Shown here piece after piece: positions 44,826 through 54,816 of a stretch of DNA of 64,000 nt. The first letter of the stretch is position 1. Each line of letters begins with the position of its first letter. Below the pieces are notes generated by a model that was not told the origin of the DNA, did not search any database, and was given only the letters and a program-made list of their open reading frames with translations. This DNA comes from Alistipes sp. (GTDB lineage Bacteria; Bacteroidota; Bacteroidia; Bacteroidales; Rikenellaceae). The translations under genes and the position numbers were made by a program. The stretch spans positions 1 to 64,000 of the forward strand of contig JAGAMA010000025.1 of assembly GCA_017624955.1 (NCBI GenBank). The letters are read 5' to 3'.

Positions 44826-47603
44826 CTAACAATTGTTCGTAAAAGTGTATTCTCCGGCCTGTACCTCTTGGGGCTTCTCTTCGCCCGGCAGGAGGATCGA
44901 GGCGCGGCAGTTGGCCGGAATCGTAACCCGGAGGGTAAAGCGCGCTGATGCATCACGCTCCCAGGCGACCTTCAATTCGCCATAGAGGGTGTTGATCGAC
45001 CCCTTGGCCCAACGAAGATCGCCCACCGGATTGGGGGCAATGGTCACCTGCTGGTAGCCGCGCCCGTTCGGATCGGGCTGAATGCCGAGGAGCGAGCGGA
45101 AGAGCCACTCGTCGATCTGCCCCATCATGAAGTGGTTCCACGACGATCCCTGGCGGGGATCCCACTGCTCGGTGAGGGTCGTAGCGCCATATTGGAGCTG
45201 GAAGCCGTAGCCCGGAGCCTCCCAGTGGTTGTGCATCTCGCACATCAGTTCGTTCAGCCCGTTGCGGGCAAGGGTCTGGAAGAGATAGCGGTTACCCACA
45301 TCGCCCGTCGTAAGGCGTGTTTTGTGTGCACGGATGTCGGCCACGAGGTTCGTTAAGACCGCCTCGCGTCGCTCCGCGGGGACCATTTCGAGGAAGAGGG
45401 GTAGCGCGTTGCTGCATTGGCTTCCCGTGCCGTATTGGTTGGTCTCGGGGTCGAGGTATTTGGCGTTGAAGGCCTCACGAATCGCCTCGGCAAGGGCCGT
45501 AAATCGCTCCCGATCTGCCTCTTCGCCCACCATTGCGGCCGCCTTGGCTGCGTAGTGTGCCCCCATGTAGTAGTGGGCCGAGGCAACCAACCCGACGGGG
45601 GTGTTGCGCGAGAATCCGGCACGGAAGTCGCCGTAGTCGTACCAATCGCCCAGTCCGAAGTCGATCAGATTGCCCTCCGAGCGCGAAGTGAGGTAATCGA
45701 CCCAACGGCGCATCACGGGGTAGTAGGTGCGAATCAGGCGGTCATCGCCATACGTTTCGTAGTACATGAAGGGGGCCATGACGGAGGCGATGCTCCACTC
45801 GGGCGAGTCGGCAAAGGCATCCATGCCGGGGCCTTCGAAGATCACATAGTTCGGGGCCGTGGTCGGGATCATACCATCCTCGCGTTGCGCATCGGCGATG
45901 TCGCCGAGCACCTTCGGCAGGTAGGTCGTCAGGTTGTAGTTGTACAACAGACCCGGGCCGTTGAGGTGCACCTGCTCCAACCAGCCGAGCTTCTCGCGGT
46001 GGGGGCAGTCGGTCCATACGGCCTGCATGTTGCTGCGCACCGCGTTGTGAATCAGCATGTGGGCGGCATTGAAGACCTCGCTGTCACTCTCAAACGAGGC
46101 TACATCCTCGGCCGAGGAGTGGACAAAGCAGGAGTTGATCTCGTGCACCACGGGCAGCCCGTCGGGGTTCTCCATGCCGGCCAAAACCGCACCCTCGAGC
46201 AGGATATAGCGGAAGCCGTAGTAGGAGAAGCGCGGGTGCCACGTTTCGCTTTTTTCGCCCTTTAATATATAGGTATAGTAGTGCTGACGGCCCGTTTGGC
46301 GCTGTTCGGTAGCGTTCGAGTCGGTCTTGGCCTCGGCCACCACCAGTGTAATTTTAGCCCCTCGCTCACCCGAAACGGTGATCTCGGGGAAGCCTGCCAG
46401 GTTCTGCCCCATGTCGAGCAGCAGGGCCGACGGATCGACCGTGCGTTTGGTCTTTATGGTGGCCTTCTCGACCTCCTCGGGGGTGAGTTTGTGCACCTCC
46501 TTGATGCCGTAGCGTTTCATGATCTTTACGGCAGGAGCCTGCTGGGGGCGAAGTGCGCCACGCGGAGCCTCCTGTACCACCACGGGTCTCCAGTCCTCGG
46601 CGTTGAAGCCGGCCTCGTTCCACCCCTCCTGCTCCAGACGGGCATCGTAATCCTCGCCGCCGTAGATCGTGTTGAAGGTAATCGGGCTTAAATCGTATCG
46701 CCACGTCGAATCCGAGCAGATGATTTGCTCTTCGCCATCGGCATAGCGGATGCGCAGGCGTAGGAGGAGGGTCTCAGGGCCGAAACCGATCTGCAGTTTG
46801 CGGTAGCGCGAACGGTCGGCAATGTTGTAGAATCCGTTGCCGAGCAGTACGCCGAGGGCGTTTTCGCCCTTTTTGAGCTGCTCCGTTACATCGAAAGCGT
46901 TGTAATAGACGCGCTTGTGGTAATCGCTCCAGAGGGGCGTGAACTCGCCGTCACCAATCTTCTCACCGTTGATCGAGAGCTCGTAGTGCCCCAAACCGCA
47001 GACATAGACCGTAGCCTCCTCAATGCGGCTCTTGGCCTCAAACTCCTTGCGCAGGAGGATCGAGCGCCAGGCCAACGAATCGACCGCCTCCCAGGCGGCT
47101 CGCACCTCGGGCTTCTTCAGCTCGCCTCCGTGGAATTTGCGTCCCTCCGGCATGCGGGCATCGGCATAGGTGATCGCTCCGATCCATTCGGCCTCTTCGA
47201 GCCACTCGGTGGTGGGGGCAGTGCCGAACGAGGCGTAGTCGCTCCAGCGCGAAGCCTTGTCCCTCTCGTCCCACACGCGTACGCGCCAGCGGTAACGGTT
47301 CTGCGGCTTGAGCGCAGCTCCCTCGTAAGGGATCAACTGACTTTTATCGCTCAGTACCTTACCGCTTTCCCATACCAACGAGCCCGTTTCGTCCTCTACC
47401 TCAATGGCGTAGGCCGACTGCATCGTTCCCTTGCGACCCTTCAGCTCCCAGCCAAAACGAGGCGAGTTCTCTTCGATCAACAACGGGTCAGCCTGGTATT
47501 CGCAGCTGGTGGCAGTGACGCGAATGGCAGGGTACATGCCTACTGCACCAAGTATGGCTCCGAAAAGGATGTACAGCCAATTTGTTTGCAGGAATTTCTT
47601 CAT
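44826..47603 (-). CDS. GH78 alpha-L-rhamnosidase, exported
   Basis: A 925-residue GH78 protein with an N-terminal hydrophobic segment (residues about 9-27) that serves as signal or anchor. Domain order is usual: N-terminal beta-sandwich (ENSPRFGWELKGRKGTMQSA), carbohydrate-binding jelly roll (ERGFHKRVYYNAF-type WSDYHKRVYYNAFDVTEQLK), then the alpha/alpha barrel with WTDCPHREKLGWLEQ and TTLTEQWDPRQGSSWNHFM, and a final beta-sandwich. The catalytic Glu and general-acid region appear intact. It starts three bases after the GH143-GH142 gene, so the two are co-translated. Likely target: terminal alpha-rhamnose in RG-II. Confidence 0.92.
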   Translation of the reverse strand: MKKFLQTNWLYILFGAILGAVGMYPAIRVTATSCEYQADPLLIEENSPRFGWELKGRKGTMQSAYAIEVEDETGSLVWESGKVLSDKSQLIPYEGAALKPQNRYRWRVRVWDERDKASRWSDYASFGTAPTTEWLEEAEWIGAITYADARMPEGRKFHGGELKKPEVRAAWEAVDSLAWRSILLRKEFEAKSRIEEATVYVCGLGHYELSINGEKIGDGEFTPLWSDYHKRVYYNAFDVTEQLKKGENALGVLLGNGFYNIADRSRYRKLQIGFGPETLLLRLRIRYADGEEQIICSDSTWRYDLSPITFNTIYGGEDYDARLEQEGWNEAGFNAEDWRPVVVQEAPRGALRPQQAPAVKIMKRYGIKEVHKLTPEEVEKATIKTKRTVDPSALLLDMGQNLAGFPEITVSGERGAKITLVVAEAKTDSNATEQRQTGRQHYYTYILKGEKSETWHPRFSYYGFRYILLEGAVLAGMENPDGLPVVHEINSCFVHSSAEDVASFESDSEVFNAAHMLIHNAVRSNMQAVWTDCPHREKLGWLEQVHLNGPGLLYNYNLTTYLPKVLGDIADAQREDGMIPTTAPNYVIFEGPGMDAFADSPEWSIASVMAPFMYYETYGDDRLIRTYYPVMRRWVDYLTSRSEGNLIDFGLGDWYDYGDFRAGFSRNTPVGLVASAHYYMGAHYAAKAAAMVGEEADRERFTALAEAIREAFNAKYLDPETNQYGTGSQCSNALPLFLEMVPAERREAVLTNLVADIRAHKTRLTTGDVGNRYLFQTLARNGLNELMCEMHNHWEAPGYGFQLQYGATTLTEQWDPRQGSSWNHFMMGQIDEWLFRSLLGIQPDPNGRGYQQVTIAPNPVGDLRWAKGSINTLYGELKVAWERDASARFTLRVTIPANCRASILLPGEEKPQEVQAGEYTFTNNC

Positions 47604-47606
47604 CGT

Positions 47607-50600
47607 TTATAATACGTTTTCGCAAACGAGACGACCCAGCGTGGCGCGGTTGCCTACCTGCTTGCCATCGACAAGCACCGTGAGGCCCTTGCCGTGGTGG
47701 TATTTGTCGCCGTGGCGATCCCAGATGATCGTGATGATGTGGTTGTGGTAGCGCACATTGTCCAGGCAGAACCAATCCCACTCCGAGTCGGGCACCAGAG
47801 GATTGACCTCCAAGGTGCGGTCGGCGCGCGGACGAAGACCCATCAGACCCGTGATCATCAGGTCGTTGAAGGTCGAGTGGTTGTAGTAGCGTGCACGCTC
47901 CTGGTCGCCCTTGAGCCAGTAGCCCGTCACCTCGTCGAGGTACTCGCCGATGTAGGGGCGACCGCGGTGATACTGCGACTCGACATAGAGCTCCATGTGG
48001 CGGAAGTAGCTCTCCTTCGTCACGACCGGATCGCTCTCCGTGTTGAGGTAGTTCGCCAGACCGGTGAGGGTCTGCGCCGAGGCGAAGGGCCAAATCGCAC
48101 CGTCCCACTCGCAACGACCTACGCCGCGCGTGCGGAATTCGGGGTGACGGCGCTCGGCAGTCGTCAGGCCATAGGGCGAGTCGAAGCCCTCCTTGTCGTT
48201 GATCTGCAACCAGGCGTGCTCGTGCTTCTTCTCGGGCAGGTTGAAGTACCAGGGGATGTAGCCGATGGCCTCGCGGGCACAGCAGAGCGTGTCGGCGCGG
48301 CGCGTCTCGAAGAAGGCGCGATCCTCGTTCCAGAGCTTCGTGTAGATCAGCTCCTTCATCTCGGCAGCCTTCTCCTCGTAGCTCTTCACGTCACTTTCGT
48401 TACCCACCAGGCGGGCCACCTCGGCCAGCGCCTTGGCGTTGCCGTACATGTAGCTGTTGATCGTCGGGCGGGCAAACTGCTTCTTGCGACCGCCGCTGAT
48501 CGACTCCTCCATGCCGTCCTTTACGTCCTCCTGCCAATAGAGTCCGTCGGGCAGGCGGTGCGTATCCTCCCAATATTTGTACTCGGCCTTCAGGTCCTTG
48601 TAGAGATCCGTCAGGTACTCCTTGTCCATGTTCACCAGGTAGCGGTTGTAGACAGCCCAGGGATTCCACGAGCTGAACTTGTTGAATTTGGCCATCATGC
48701 CACCCTCGTTGCCACGATACCAGGTGTGCAGAATCTGATCGAGGTACTCGTCGTTGTGCAGCCAGCGGCTCTCGTGGATGTGGTGACCCACGGCGCAGGC
48801 GATCAGGTTGTACTTATCCGAGTAGGAACGCTGCACGAGGAACTCGGTCATGCCGTAGCCCACGGGGGTCTCCTTGATGTGCTTGCGGAGCGTCCACCAG
48901 CGGAAGTAGAACATCTCCTCGAAGTTGTGCTGCGGGCACTCGAAGAGGGGGATGTTCTTCTCCATCCAGGCCGAAGCCTCGGCATTGGGAATGGCCTGGG
49001 CGATATTCTCGTCCTCCGACTCGTTGAAGAGCTTCACATAGTGGTCGAAGTCCTTGTAATTCAGCACGGCAGCCGTCGCGTTGGCATCCTTCGACGAGGT
49101 GCGGAAATTAGCGATGCGGAAGGTAGCCATCGTGGTCGAATCGTTACCGTGGGGCTGATCGACATATTGGTCGGCCCAGGTATCCACGGTGGGGTGGTGG
49201 CGACGTGCACCGGTGCGGAATACGACGCGCTCGATCGCCTTTACGGGGGCGTAGAGCATGCGTGTCGTGGTCTTCTTGCCATCGACATAGACCACCGAGT
49301 TGCGGTCGTCGAGCGTGATATCCACCTTCACGCGGTAGGTTTTGCCCGGCTCGTAGGTCATCACACGGCCGTAGCGAGCACCGCCCTTCGAGCGCATTTC
49401 ACCCTGCTCCGTCAGATCGATGCGGGCACAAGCCGTACCCTCCTCGTCCACAAACTCGATCTCGAGGTGGCCGTGGTTGTTCTGCTCGGCCTGCAGGTCA
49501 AACTCCACCGAGAGGAGGCGCGATGCGGGGATCTTGCGCTCCACCTTGGCATCGAAGAAGGGATCTTTATCCGATAGGGTCAGCCACTTGCCCTCGAGCG
49601 TGACGGGAGCCCAAACACCCGAATAGAGATTCCAGGTCTTCAGATCACGCAACTCCTTGTAATCGGCAAAGTTGTCGTCGGCGTGTGCCGTAGCGTGCTG
49701 CTGCACCGGAACGGGGATGCGGCTTACCCACATATCCTCCTTATTGACACTGAACGTAACCCACAGGTCACCATCCTCGGGTACGCCGTTACCCTCCTGA
49801 ATGCCACGCACATACTGCGGGCCGAACGACTTGTACTGACCGGCATAGCGCATCGGCGGAACCTCGCCGTAGACCAGGTTCAGGGTCGTGTACTCCAGGC
49901 CGTCCTTCGAGAGCGAAATGGCCAGCGGCCAGCGGAACTCCGAGGGGTTGTAAACCGTGGCAAAGGTGCCGTCCGAGAGGCGCTGACCCCAAATCTTGGC
50001 GTTGCTGTTCACGAAGCCCTTGGCGCGGGCGATCGGCTCGGCCCAGGTGTTGCCGCCGTCGCTCGAAATCGAGGTCAGGGCGTGCTTCCAGAGCGATACG
50101 ATGCGGCCATCGTCGAGCGTGTAGCTGCAGAAGGCCTTGTACTCCTTGTGGAGCGGGATGATCGGATCCTCGCGGTCGGCCTCCTCGACCCAACCCATGC
50201 GCTGAATGGGGCTGGCCAGCAGCTCCTCGCAGGCCTCGCGGAAGCCCTTATCCTTCGAGCGGGTGTAGTAGGGGTAGATCGTGTTCTTCTCGTTGAAGGC
50301 GTGGTTGTAGTAGATAAAATAGATCGGACCGAAAGAGCCATCCTCGTAGATCTCGCGAACGACACGACCGATGCCGTTACCGTCGTTCGGGTCATCCTTC
50401 GGGAAGAGCGAAATGCCGTAGTTGCCGATCGCCAGCAGACGATCCGACTTCGATACGAAGAAGCCCACGCGCTGGTGCATGATGGCATCGATATCCTTCG
50501 CTACGACCGTGCCGTCCTTCGTGAAGCCGTCGGGTACGCGGTAGATCGGGAAGAGCACCTCGGGGTTCGACCAGGTGTAGCCATCCTTCGAGGTCTGCAA

Positions 50601-50921
50601 CATGGTCATCGAGGGGGGTACATGCTCATCCACGGGGTCGCAGAGGTAGTGCATGTAGAACGAGCCGCGCCAGTAGGCCATCATCGACTGGTGGTTGTAG
50701 GTCCAGCCGTTGCCGTTGGTCGTGTGGCCCATGTAGCGGTTGGCGCGCATCGTCTGGATGTTGTGCACACCGACCACGGGCGAGAGCGCGCCGTCGTGCA
50801 TGTTGGGATTCGAGAGCTCCGAGCCCGTGTAGTGGATGCGGTCGGTATCCTGCGCCGAGGCGGTCGAGGCCAGGGCGAAGAGGCCGAGCATCAGGGCCGT
50901 TTTCTTCAATACGTTCATCAT
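47607..50921 (-). CDS. Bimodular RG-II chain D enzyme: GH143 (Dha hydrolase) fused to GH142 (beta-L-arabinofuranosidase)
   Basis: An 1104-residue exported protein (signal peptide about 23 residues). Residues about 25-410 are a sialidase-type propeller (TMLQTSKDGYTWSNPEVLFP, TSISSDGGNTWAEP, SKDGLEYTTLN). Residues about 415-605 are a concanavalin-like beta domain. Residues about 615-1104 are an alpha/alpha barrel of the MGH1/GH142 type (WNPWAVYNRYLVNMDKEY, GRCEWDGAIWPFASAQTLTG, WYFNLPEKKHE). This order matches BT1020 of B. thetaiotaomicron, whose N-terminal module removes Dha and C-terminal module removes the capping arabinose of chain D. First gene of the minus-strand operon. Identified from memory of that architecture. 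Confidence 0.85.
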   Translation of the reverse strand: MMNVLKKTALMLGLFALASTASAQDTDRIHYTGSELSNPNMHDGALSPVVGVHNIQTMRANRYMGHTTNGNGWTYNHQSMMAYWRGSFYMHYLCDPVDEHVPPSMTMLQTSKDGYTWSNPEVLFPIYRVPDGFTKDGTVVAKDIDAIMHQRVGFFVSKSDRLLAIGNYGISLFPKDDPNDGNGIGRVVREIYEDGSFGPIYFIYYNHAFNEKNTIYPYYTRSKDKGFREACEELLASPIQRMGWVEEADREDPIIPLHKEYKAFCSYTLDDGRIVSLWKHALTSISSDGGNTWAEPIARAKGFVNSNAKIWGQRLSDGTFATVYNPSEFRWPLAISLSKDGLEYTTLNLVYGEVPPMRYAGQYKSFGPQYVRGIQEGNGVPEDGDLWVTFSVNKEDMWVSRIPVPVQQHATAHADDNFADYKELRDLKTWNLYSGVWAPVTLEGKWLTLSDKDPFFDAKVERKIPASRLLSVEFDLQAEQNNHGHLEIEFVDEEGTACARIDLTEQGEMRSKGGARYGRVMTYEPGKTYRVKVDITLDDRNSVVYVDGKKTTTRMLYAPVKAIERVVFRTGARRHHPTVDTWADQYVDQPHGNDSTTMATFRIANFRTSSKDANATAAVLNYKDFDHYVKLFNESEDENIAQAIPNAEASAWMEKNIPLFECPQHNFEEMFYFRWWTLRKHIKETPVGYGMTEFLVQRSYSDKYNLIACAVGHHIHESRWLHNDEYLDQILHTWYRGNEGGMMAKFNKFSSWNPWAVYNRYLVNMDKEYLTDLYKDLKAEYKYWEDTHRLPDGLYWQEDVKDGMEESISGGRKKQFARPTINSYMYGNAKALAEVARLVGNESDVKSYEEKAAEMKELIYTKLWNEDRAFFETRRADTLCCAREAIGYIPWYFNLPEKKHEHAWLQINDKEGFDSPYGLTTAERRHPEFRTRGVGRCEWDGAIWPFASAQTLTGLANYLNTESDPVVTKESYFRHMELYVESQYHRGRPYIGEYLDEVTGYWLKGDQERARYYNHSTFNDLMITGLMGLRPRADRTLEVNPLVPDSEWDWFCLDNVRYHNHIITIIWDRHGDKYHHGKGLTVLVDGKQVGNRATLGRLVCENVL

Positions 50922-50986
50922 GGTTTAGCGGTTTGGTTTTTATTGTTTAATTTCCTCTTTTTTCGTTGTTCGCTCCGTCGATTTTT

Positions 50987-51039
50987 CACCCTAAAGGGTG
51001 GGGTTTCGGCGGTTTGTTTCGACAGGGGTACAATACCCC
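50987..51039. promoter_or_regulatory. Inverted repeats in the divergent PUL promoter region
   Basis: The 270-base region between the two RG-II operons (50922-51191) holds CACCC-TAAA-GGGTG (50987-51000) and GGGGTA-CAA-TACCCC (51025-51039). The second is a perfect six-base palindrome that could be an operator for a regulator outside the window. I found no clean minus-strand promoter; the nearest is TAATTTCG, one mismatch, at 51055-51062. Confidence 0.45.
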
Positions 51040-51148
51040 AATTTCAATATCGAACGAAATTACGCATAAAAGTTGAATTTGGCTATAAAATATTGCCTTT
51101 TTTTTTACGCTTTTTGAGCCCGAGGGCAAAAAATTAAAAATTAACCCG

Positions 51149-51156
51149 TATATTTG
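51149..51156 (+). promoter_or_regulatory. -7 box for the plus-strand RG-II operon
   Basis: A perfect TATATTTG about 35 bases before the GH127 start codon. No convincing -33 element lies at the usual distance, as might be expected for a promoter that needs an activator. Confidence 0.6.
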
Positions 51157-51191
51157 TTAGATAAGAACAAAAACTTTTAGACTACGAACCT

Positions 51192-53294
51192 ATGATACGA
51201 CGAATTTTAGGAATGTTGATGGTTGCCGCCTTCGTGCTGGCAGCCCTCCCGACGACGGCCCAGGAGGCCTCGACGGCCGGCCTTACCGACATGCGTAAGA
51301 GCCGCTATGCAAAGATGGCCAATGTGCCCCTGGGTGCCGTGCGCTGGACGGGCGGTTTCTGGGGTGAGCGCTTCGAGGTGTACAGCAAGACCTCGGTGCA
51401 GCACATGTGGAAAATCTGGCAGGCCCCCGAGATTTCGCACGGCTTCCGCAACTTCGAGATTGCGGCCGGAACGTGCGACGGTCACCACTCGGGTCCCCCG
51501 TTCCACGACGGCGACATGTACAAGTGGATGGAGGGCGTAGCGGCTGTCTATGCCATCACGAAAGACCCCGAGCTGGATCAAATTATGGATACCTTCATCG
51601 AGCAGGTTGTCAAGGCACAGCGCGAGGATGGTTACATTCATACGCCCGTCATTATCGACGAGCGCAACAAGGGTATCGACACCCACAGCAACCAGCCGCA
51701 GCAGGCCATCGGTACGAAGGTGGGCGGTGCGGACGAGAAGGGCGCTTTTGCCAACCGTCTGAACTTCGAGACCTACAACCTGGGTCACCTGATGATGGCC
51801 GGTATCACGCACTACCGTGCCACGGGTAAGCGCACCCTCTTCGAGGCCGCCATCAAGGCCACGGATTTCCTCTGCCACTTCTACGAGACGGCCTCGGCCG
51901 AGTTGGCCCGCAACGCCATCTGCCCCTCGCACTATATGGGCGTGACGGAGATGTATCGCGCTACGGGTAACCCCCGCTACCTGGCCTTGGCCAAGAACCT
52001 GATCGACATCCGCGGTATGGTCGAGAACGGTACGGACGATAATCAGGACCGAGTGCCCTTCCGTGAGCAGTACAACGCCATGGGTCACTCGGTGCGCGCC
52101 AACTACCTCTATGCCGGTGTGGCCGATGTCTATGCCGAGACCGGCGAGGAGCAGCTGATGAAGAACCTGACGAGCATCTGGAAGGATATCGTGACGCGCA
52201 AGATGTATGTTACGGGTGCTTGCGGTGCCCTCTACGACGGCACCTCGCCCGACGGTACGGTCTATGATCCCGACCTGATTCAGAAGGTGCACCAGAGCTA
52301 CGGCCGCCCCTACCAGCTGCCGCAATCGACCGCCCACAACGAGACCTGCGCCAACATCGGTAACATGCTCTTCAACTGGCGCATGCTGCAATCGACGGGC
52401 GAGGCAAAGTATGCCGAGATTGTCGAGACGGCTCTCTACAACAGTGTCTTGAGCGGTGTGAGCCTCGATGGTAAGCACTACTTCTACACCAACCCCCTGC
52501 GCCTGAGCCACGACCTGCCCTATACGCTGCGCTGGTCGAAGATCCGCGAGGAGTATATCTCGCTCTGCAACTGCTGTCCGCCCAATACGCTGCGCACGAT
52601 TTGCGAGGCACAGAACTACGCCTACACCATGTCCGAGGATGCCCTCTGGTGCAACCTTTATGGCGAGAGTGAGTTGACGACAACCTATGCCGGTAAGCCC
52701 TTTGTGGTGAAGCAGAAGACGGGTTACCCCTACGACGGTAAGATCCTGCTGGAGGTGGCCGAGGTGGCCAAGAAGAGCCCGATGAAACTCTATCTCCGCA
52801 TCCCCGAGTGGTGCGACAACGCTACGGTAAAGGTAAACGGCAAGCCGATCAACCTCGCCACGAAGGCCAACACCTACGCCTGCGTAGAGCGCACCTGGAA
52901 GAGGGGCGACAAGGTGGAGCTGGATCTTGAGATGCGTGTGAAGCTCCTCGAGTCGAATCCGCTGGTGGAGGAGAGTCGCAACGAGACCGTCGTAAAGCGC
53001 GGTCCGCTGGTTTACTGCCTTGAGAGCTGCGACATCGAGGGTGGCAAGAAGATCGACAACGTGCTGATTCCGAGCAATATCAACTTTGAGGCCGTGCCCT
53101 ATGAAATCGAGGGTTCGAAGATGATTGCCCTGGAGGGTACGGCTCGTCTGATCGACGAGAAGTCGTGGGAGAACACCCTCTACCGCGAGGTGGGCAAGGC
53201 TGACGGCGAGGTGAAGATTCGCCTGATCCCCTACTTCGCCTGGGGTAACCGCGACCACTCGGAGATGACCGTGTGGATGCCTCTGGCCCGCTAA
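51192..53294 (+). CDS. GH127 glycosidase (aceric acid hydrolase or beta-L-arabinofuranosidase type)
   Basis: A 700-residue exported protein (signal peptide about 23 residues) of the GH127/DUF1680 family, an alpha/alpha barrel followed by beta-sandwiches. The zinc and catalytic residues of GH127 are visible: Glu384 and Cys386 in HNETCANIG, and Cys461-Cys462 in NCCPPNTLR, with the nucleophile expected among these cysteines. In RG-II degradation by B. thetaiotaomicron the GH127 enzyme BT1003 releases aceric acid from chain B; other GH127 members release beta-L-arabinofuranose. The RG-II setting favours the first. Head gene of the plus-strand operon. Confidence 0.88.
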   Translation: MIRRILGMLMVAAFVLAALPTTAQEASTAGLTDMRKSRYAKMANVPLGAVRWTGGFWGERFEVYSKTSVQHMWKIWQAPEISHGFRNFEIAAGTCDGHHSGPPFHDGDMYKWMEGVAAVYAITKDPELDQIMDTFIEQVVKAQREDGYIHTPVIIDERNKGIDTHSNQPQQAIGTKVGGADEKGAFANRLNFETYNLGHLMMAGITHYRATGKRTLFEAAIKATDFLCHFYETASAELARNAICPSHYMGVTEMYRATGNPRYLALAKNLIDIRGMVENGTDDNQDRVPFREQYNAMGHSVRANYLYAGVADVYAETGEEQLMKNLTSIWKDIVTRKMYVTGACGALYDGTSPDGTVYDPDLIQKVHQSYGRPYQLPQSTAHNETCANIGNMLFNWRMLQSTGEAKYAEIVETALYNSVLSGVSLDGKHYFYTNPLRLSHDLPYTLRWSKIREEYISLCNCCPPNTLRTICEAQNYAYTMSEDALWCNLYGESELTTTYAGKPFVVKQKTGYPYDGKILLEVAEVAKKSPMKLYLRIPEWCDNATVKVNGKPINLATKANTYACVERTWKRGDKVELDLEMRVKLLESNPLVEESRNETVVKRGPLVYCLESCDIEGGKKIDNVLIPSNINFEAVPYEIEGSKMIALEGTARLIDEKSWENTLYREVGKADGEVKIRLIPYFAWGNRDHSEMTVWMPLAR

Positions 53295-53415
53295 AAATCC
53301 GTCTGATGGGCTGATGCTGCGTTACGCTTGTGCCCGAAATCCTCACATACGCTTTCGTATGCTGCGGTTTCGGGCACATCGCAAGCCTTGCACAAGCCGC
53401 ATCATGCGAATTTTT
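53295..53415. repeat. Long palindromic repeat, variable-stem family, copy 2
   Basis: An imperfect palindrome that begins at the GH127 stop. Outer arms AAAAATCCGTCTGATGGG and its partner near 53398-53415 pair well. The conserved internal segments CTGCGTTACGCT and CGCAAGCCTTG follow, then perfect inner arms GTGCCCGAAA (53330-53339) and TTTCGGGCAC (53368-53377), then the apex CATACG-CTTT-CGTATG (53346-53361). The 8-base CCGCTAAA, holding the gene's stop codon, is repeated at 53288 and 53430. Confidence 0.8.
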
Positions 53416-53457
53416 CGTTTTATACTGAACCGCTAAATCTAAAAACAACAAACCAAT

Positions 53458-54816
53458 ATGAGTACGACAAAAAGCTCTTTGAAGAGTACCCTTGCGGTAT
53501 CTCTGACCAACTACCTCGATGCCGGTGCCATCGTGGCCGGTGCCAGCGGATTGACCCTTTGGCAGTCCTACCTCGGCCTCACGGAGGGTCACCTTGGCTG
53601 GCTGAACGCCATCTCGGCCAACTGCCTCGGTGCCGCCATCGGTGCCATCATCGGCGGTTTCCTGGCCGATAAGTATGGCCGCAAGATGATCTACACCTAC
53701 AACATGCTGATCTACATGGTGGGTGTGGCCCTGGTGATGTGTTCGGTGAACTTCCCGATGCTGCTCCTCGGCTTCCTTGTGACGGGTATCTCGGTCGGTG
53801 TCGGTGTCCCTGCATCGTGGACCTATATTTCGGAGAATTCGGAGGTAAATAACCGTGGCCGCAACATCGCCATTTCGCAGATGGCTTGGGGTATCGGCCC
53901 GCTCATGATCCTGATTCTCGGCACGTTGCTTGCTCCTGCCGTGGGCGAGTCGTCGGGAGGTCTTTTGTATGGCCTGACGGAGTGGGTCGGCGGTTGGTTC
54001 GGCGTGGAGGGTGCAGCCCTGCATGTCTTCTCCTCGCGCATCGTATTTGCTTCGCTCTTCATCGTGGCCTTTATCGCCTGGAATCTGCAGCGCAAGTTGG
54101 ATGAGTCGGCCGAGTGGAAGGCCGCCAAGGCCGAGGCCGAGAAGGCCCCTTCGGCAGGCAGTGTCTTCTCGTCGTTTGGCAAACTCTTCACGAACAAAAC
54201 GAATATCTACACGATGCTGTTCCTGGCCGGTATGTATCTGACCTGGAACCTTGTATGCTCGGTGATGGGCTTCTTCCAGCCCCACATCTACGAGACGGCG
54301 GGCGGTCTTTCGAACGAGCACGCCAACCTCTTGGCTGCCGGCCAGTGGGTGGTGATCATCTTCACAACCTTCATCTTCTCGCTCATCGTCGATAAGGTGA
54401 ACCAGCGCTGGTTGTACGCCGTGGGTGTGAGCTTCGGCGTGTTGGCCTGGGTGATTGTGATCTTCCTCGGCATCAACAGCCTCTCGGGCCTTCTCTTCTT
54501 CACCCTGCTGTGGGGTCTGCAGGCCGGTATCTCGGTGCAGTCGTTCTATGCCCTGTGGGCTTCGGAGCTCTTCCCCGCCAAGTATCGTGCCGCCGCACAA
54601 GGCGTGATGTTCTTCATCGTGCGCGGTCTTTCGGCTGTGTGGGGTCTGGTCTTTGTCTACATCTACGGCAACGAGGGTCAGGGCTTTACCCTGGCCGCTA
54701 CGATCATGCTCGTCTTCTTCGTCATCTCGCTCCTGATCGGTACGATCGGTGCACCGGTGACGCGTGGTAAAACCCTGGAACAAATCACCCGTGAGCGTTA
54801 TGGCGATGACTTCTAA
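53458..54816 (+). CDS. MFS sugar transporter
   Basis: A 452-residue inner-membrane transporter with twelve hydrophobic helices. The motif between helices 2 and 3 is GGFLADKYGRKMIY, and the C-terminal PVTRGKTLEQITRERYG resembles the sugar-porter ending PETKGRTLEEI. There is no signal peptide. The next gene overlaps its end by 17 bases, so the transporter and the cytosolic GH78 are translationally linked and probably handle the same imported sugar. Likely cargo is a mono- or disaccharide from RG-II; which one cannot be told. Confidence 0.9.
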   Translation: MSTTKSSLKSTLAVSLTNYLDAGAIVAGASGLTLWQSYLGLTEGHLGWLNAISANCLGAAIGAIIGGFLADKYGRKMIYTYNMLIYMVGVALVMCSVNFPMLLLGFLVTGISVGVGVPASWTYISENSEVNNRGRNIAISQMAWGIGPLMILILGTLLAPAVGESSGGLLYGLTEWVGGWFGVEGAALHVFSSRIVFASLFIVAFIAWNLQRKLDESAEWKAAKAEAEKAPSAGSVFSSFGKLFTNKTNIYTMLFLAGMYLTWNLVCSVMGFFQPHIYETAGGLSNEHANLLAAGQWVVIIFTTFIFSLIVDKVNQRWLYAVGVSFGVLAWVIVIFLGINSLSGLLFFTLLWGLQAGISVQSFYALWASELFPAKYRAAAQGVMFFIVRGLSAVWGLVFVYIYGNEGQGFTLAATIMLVFFVISLLIGTIGAPVTRGKTLEQITRERYGDDF

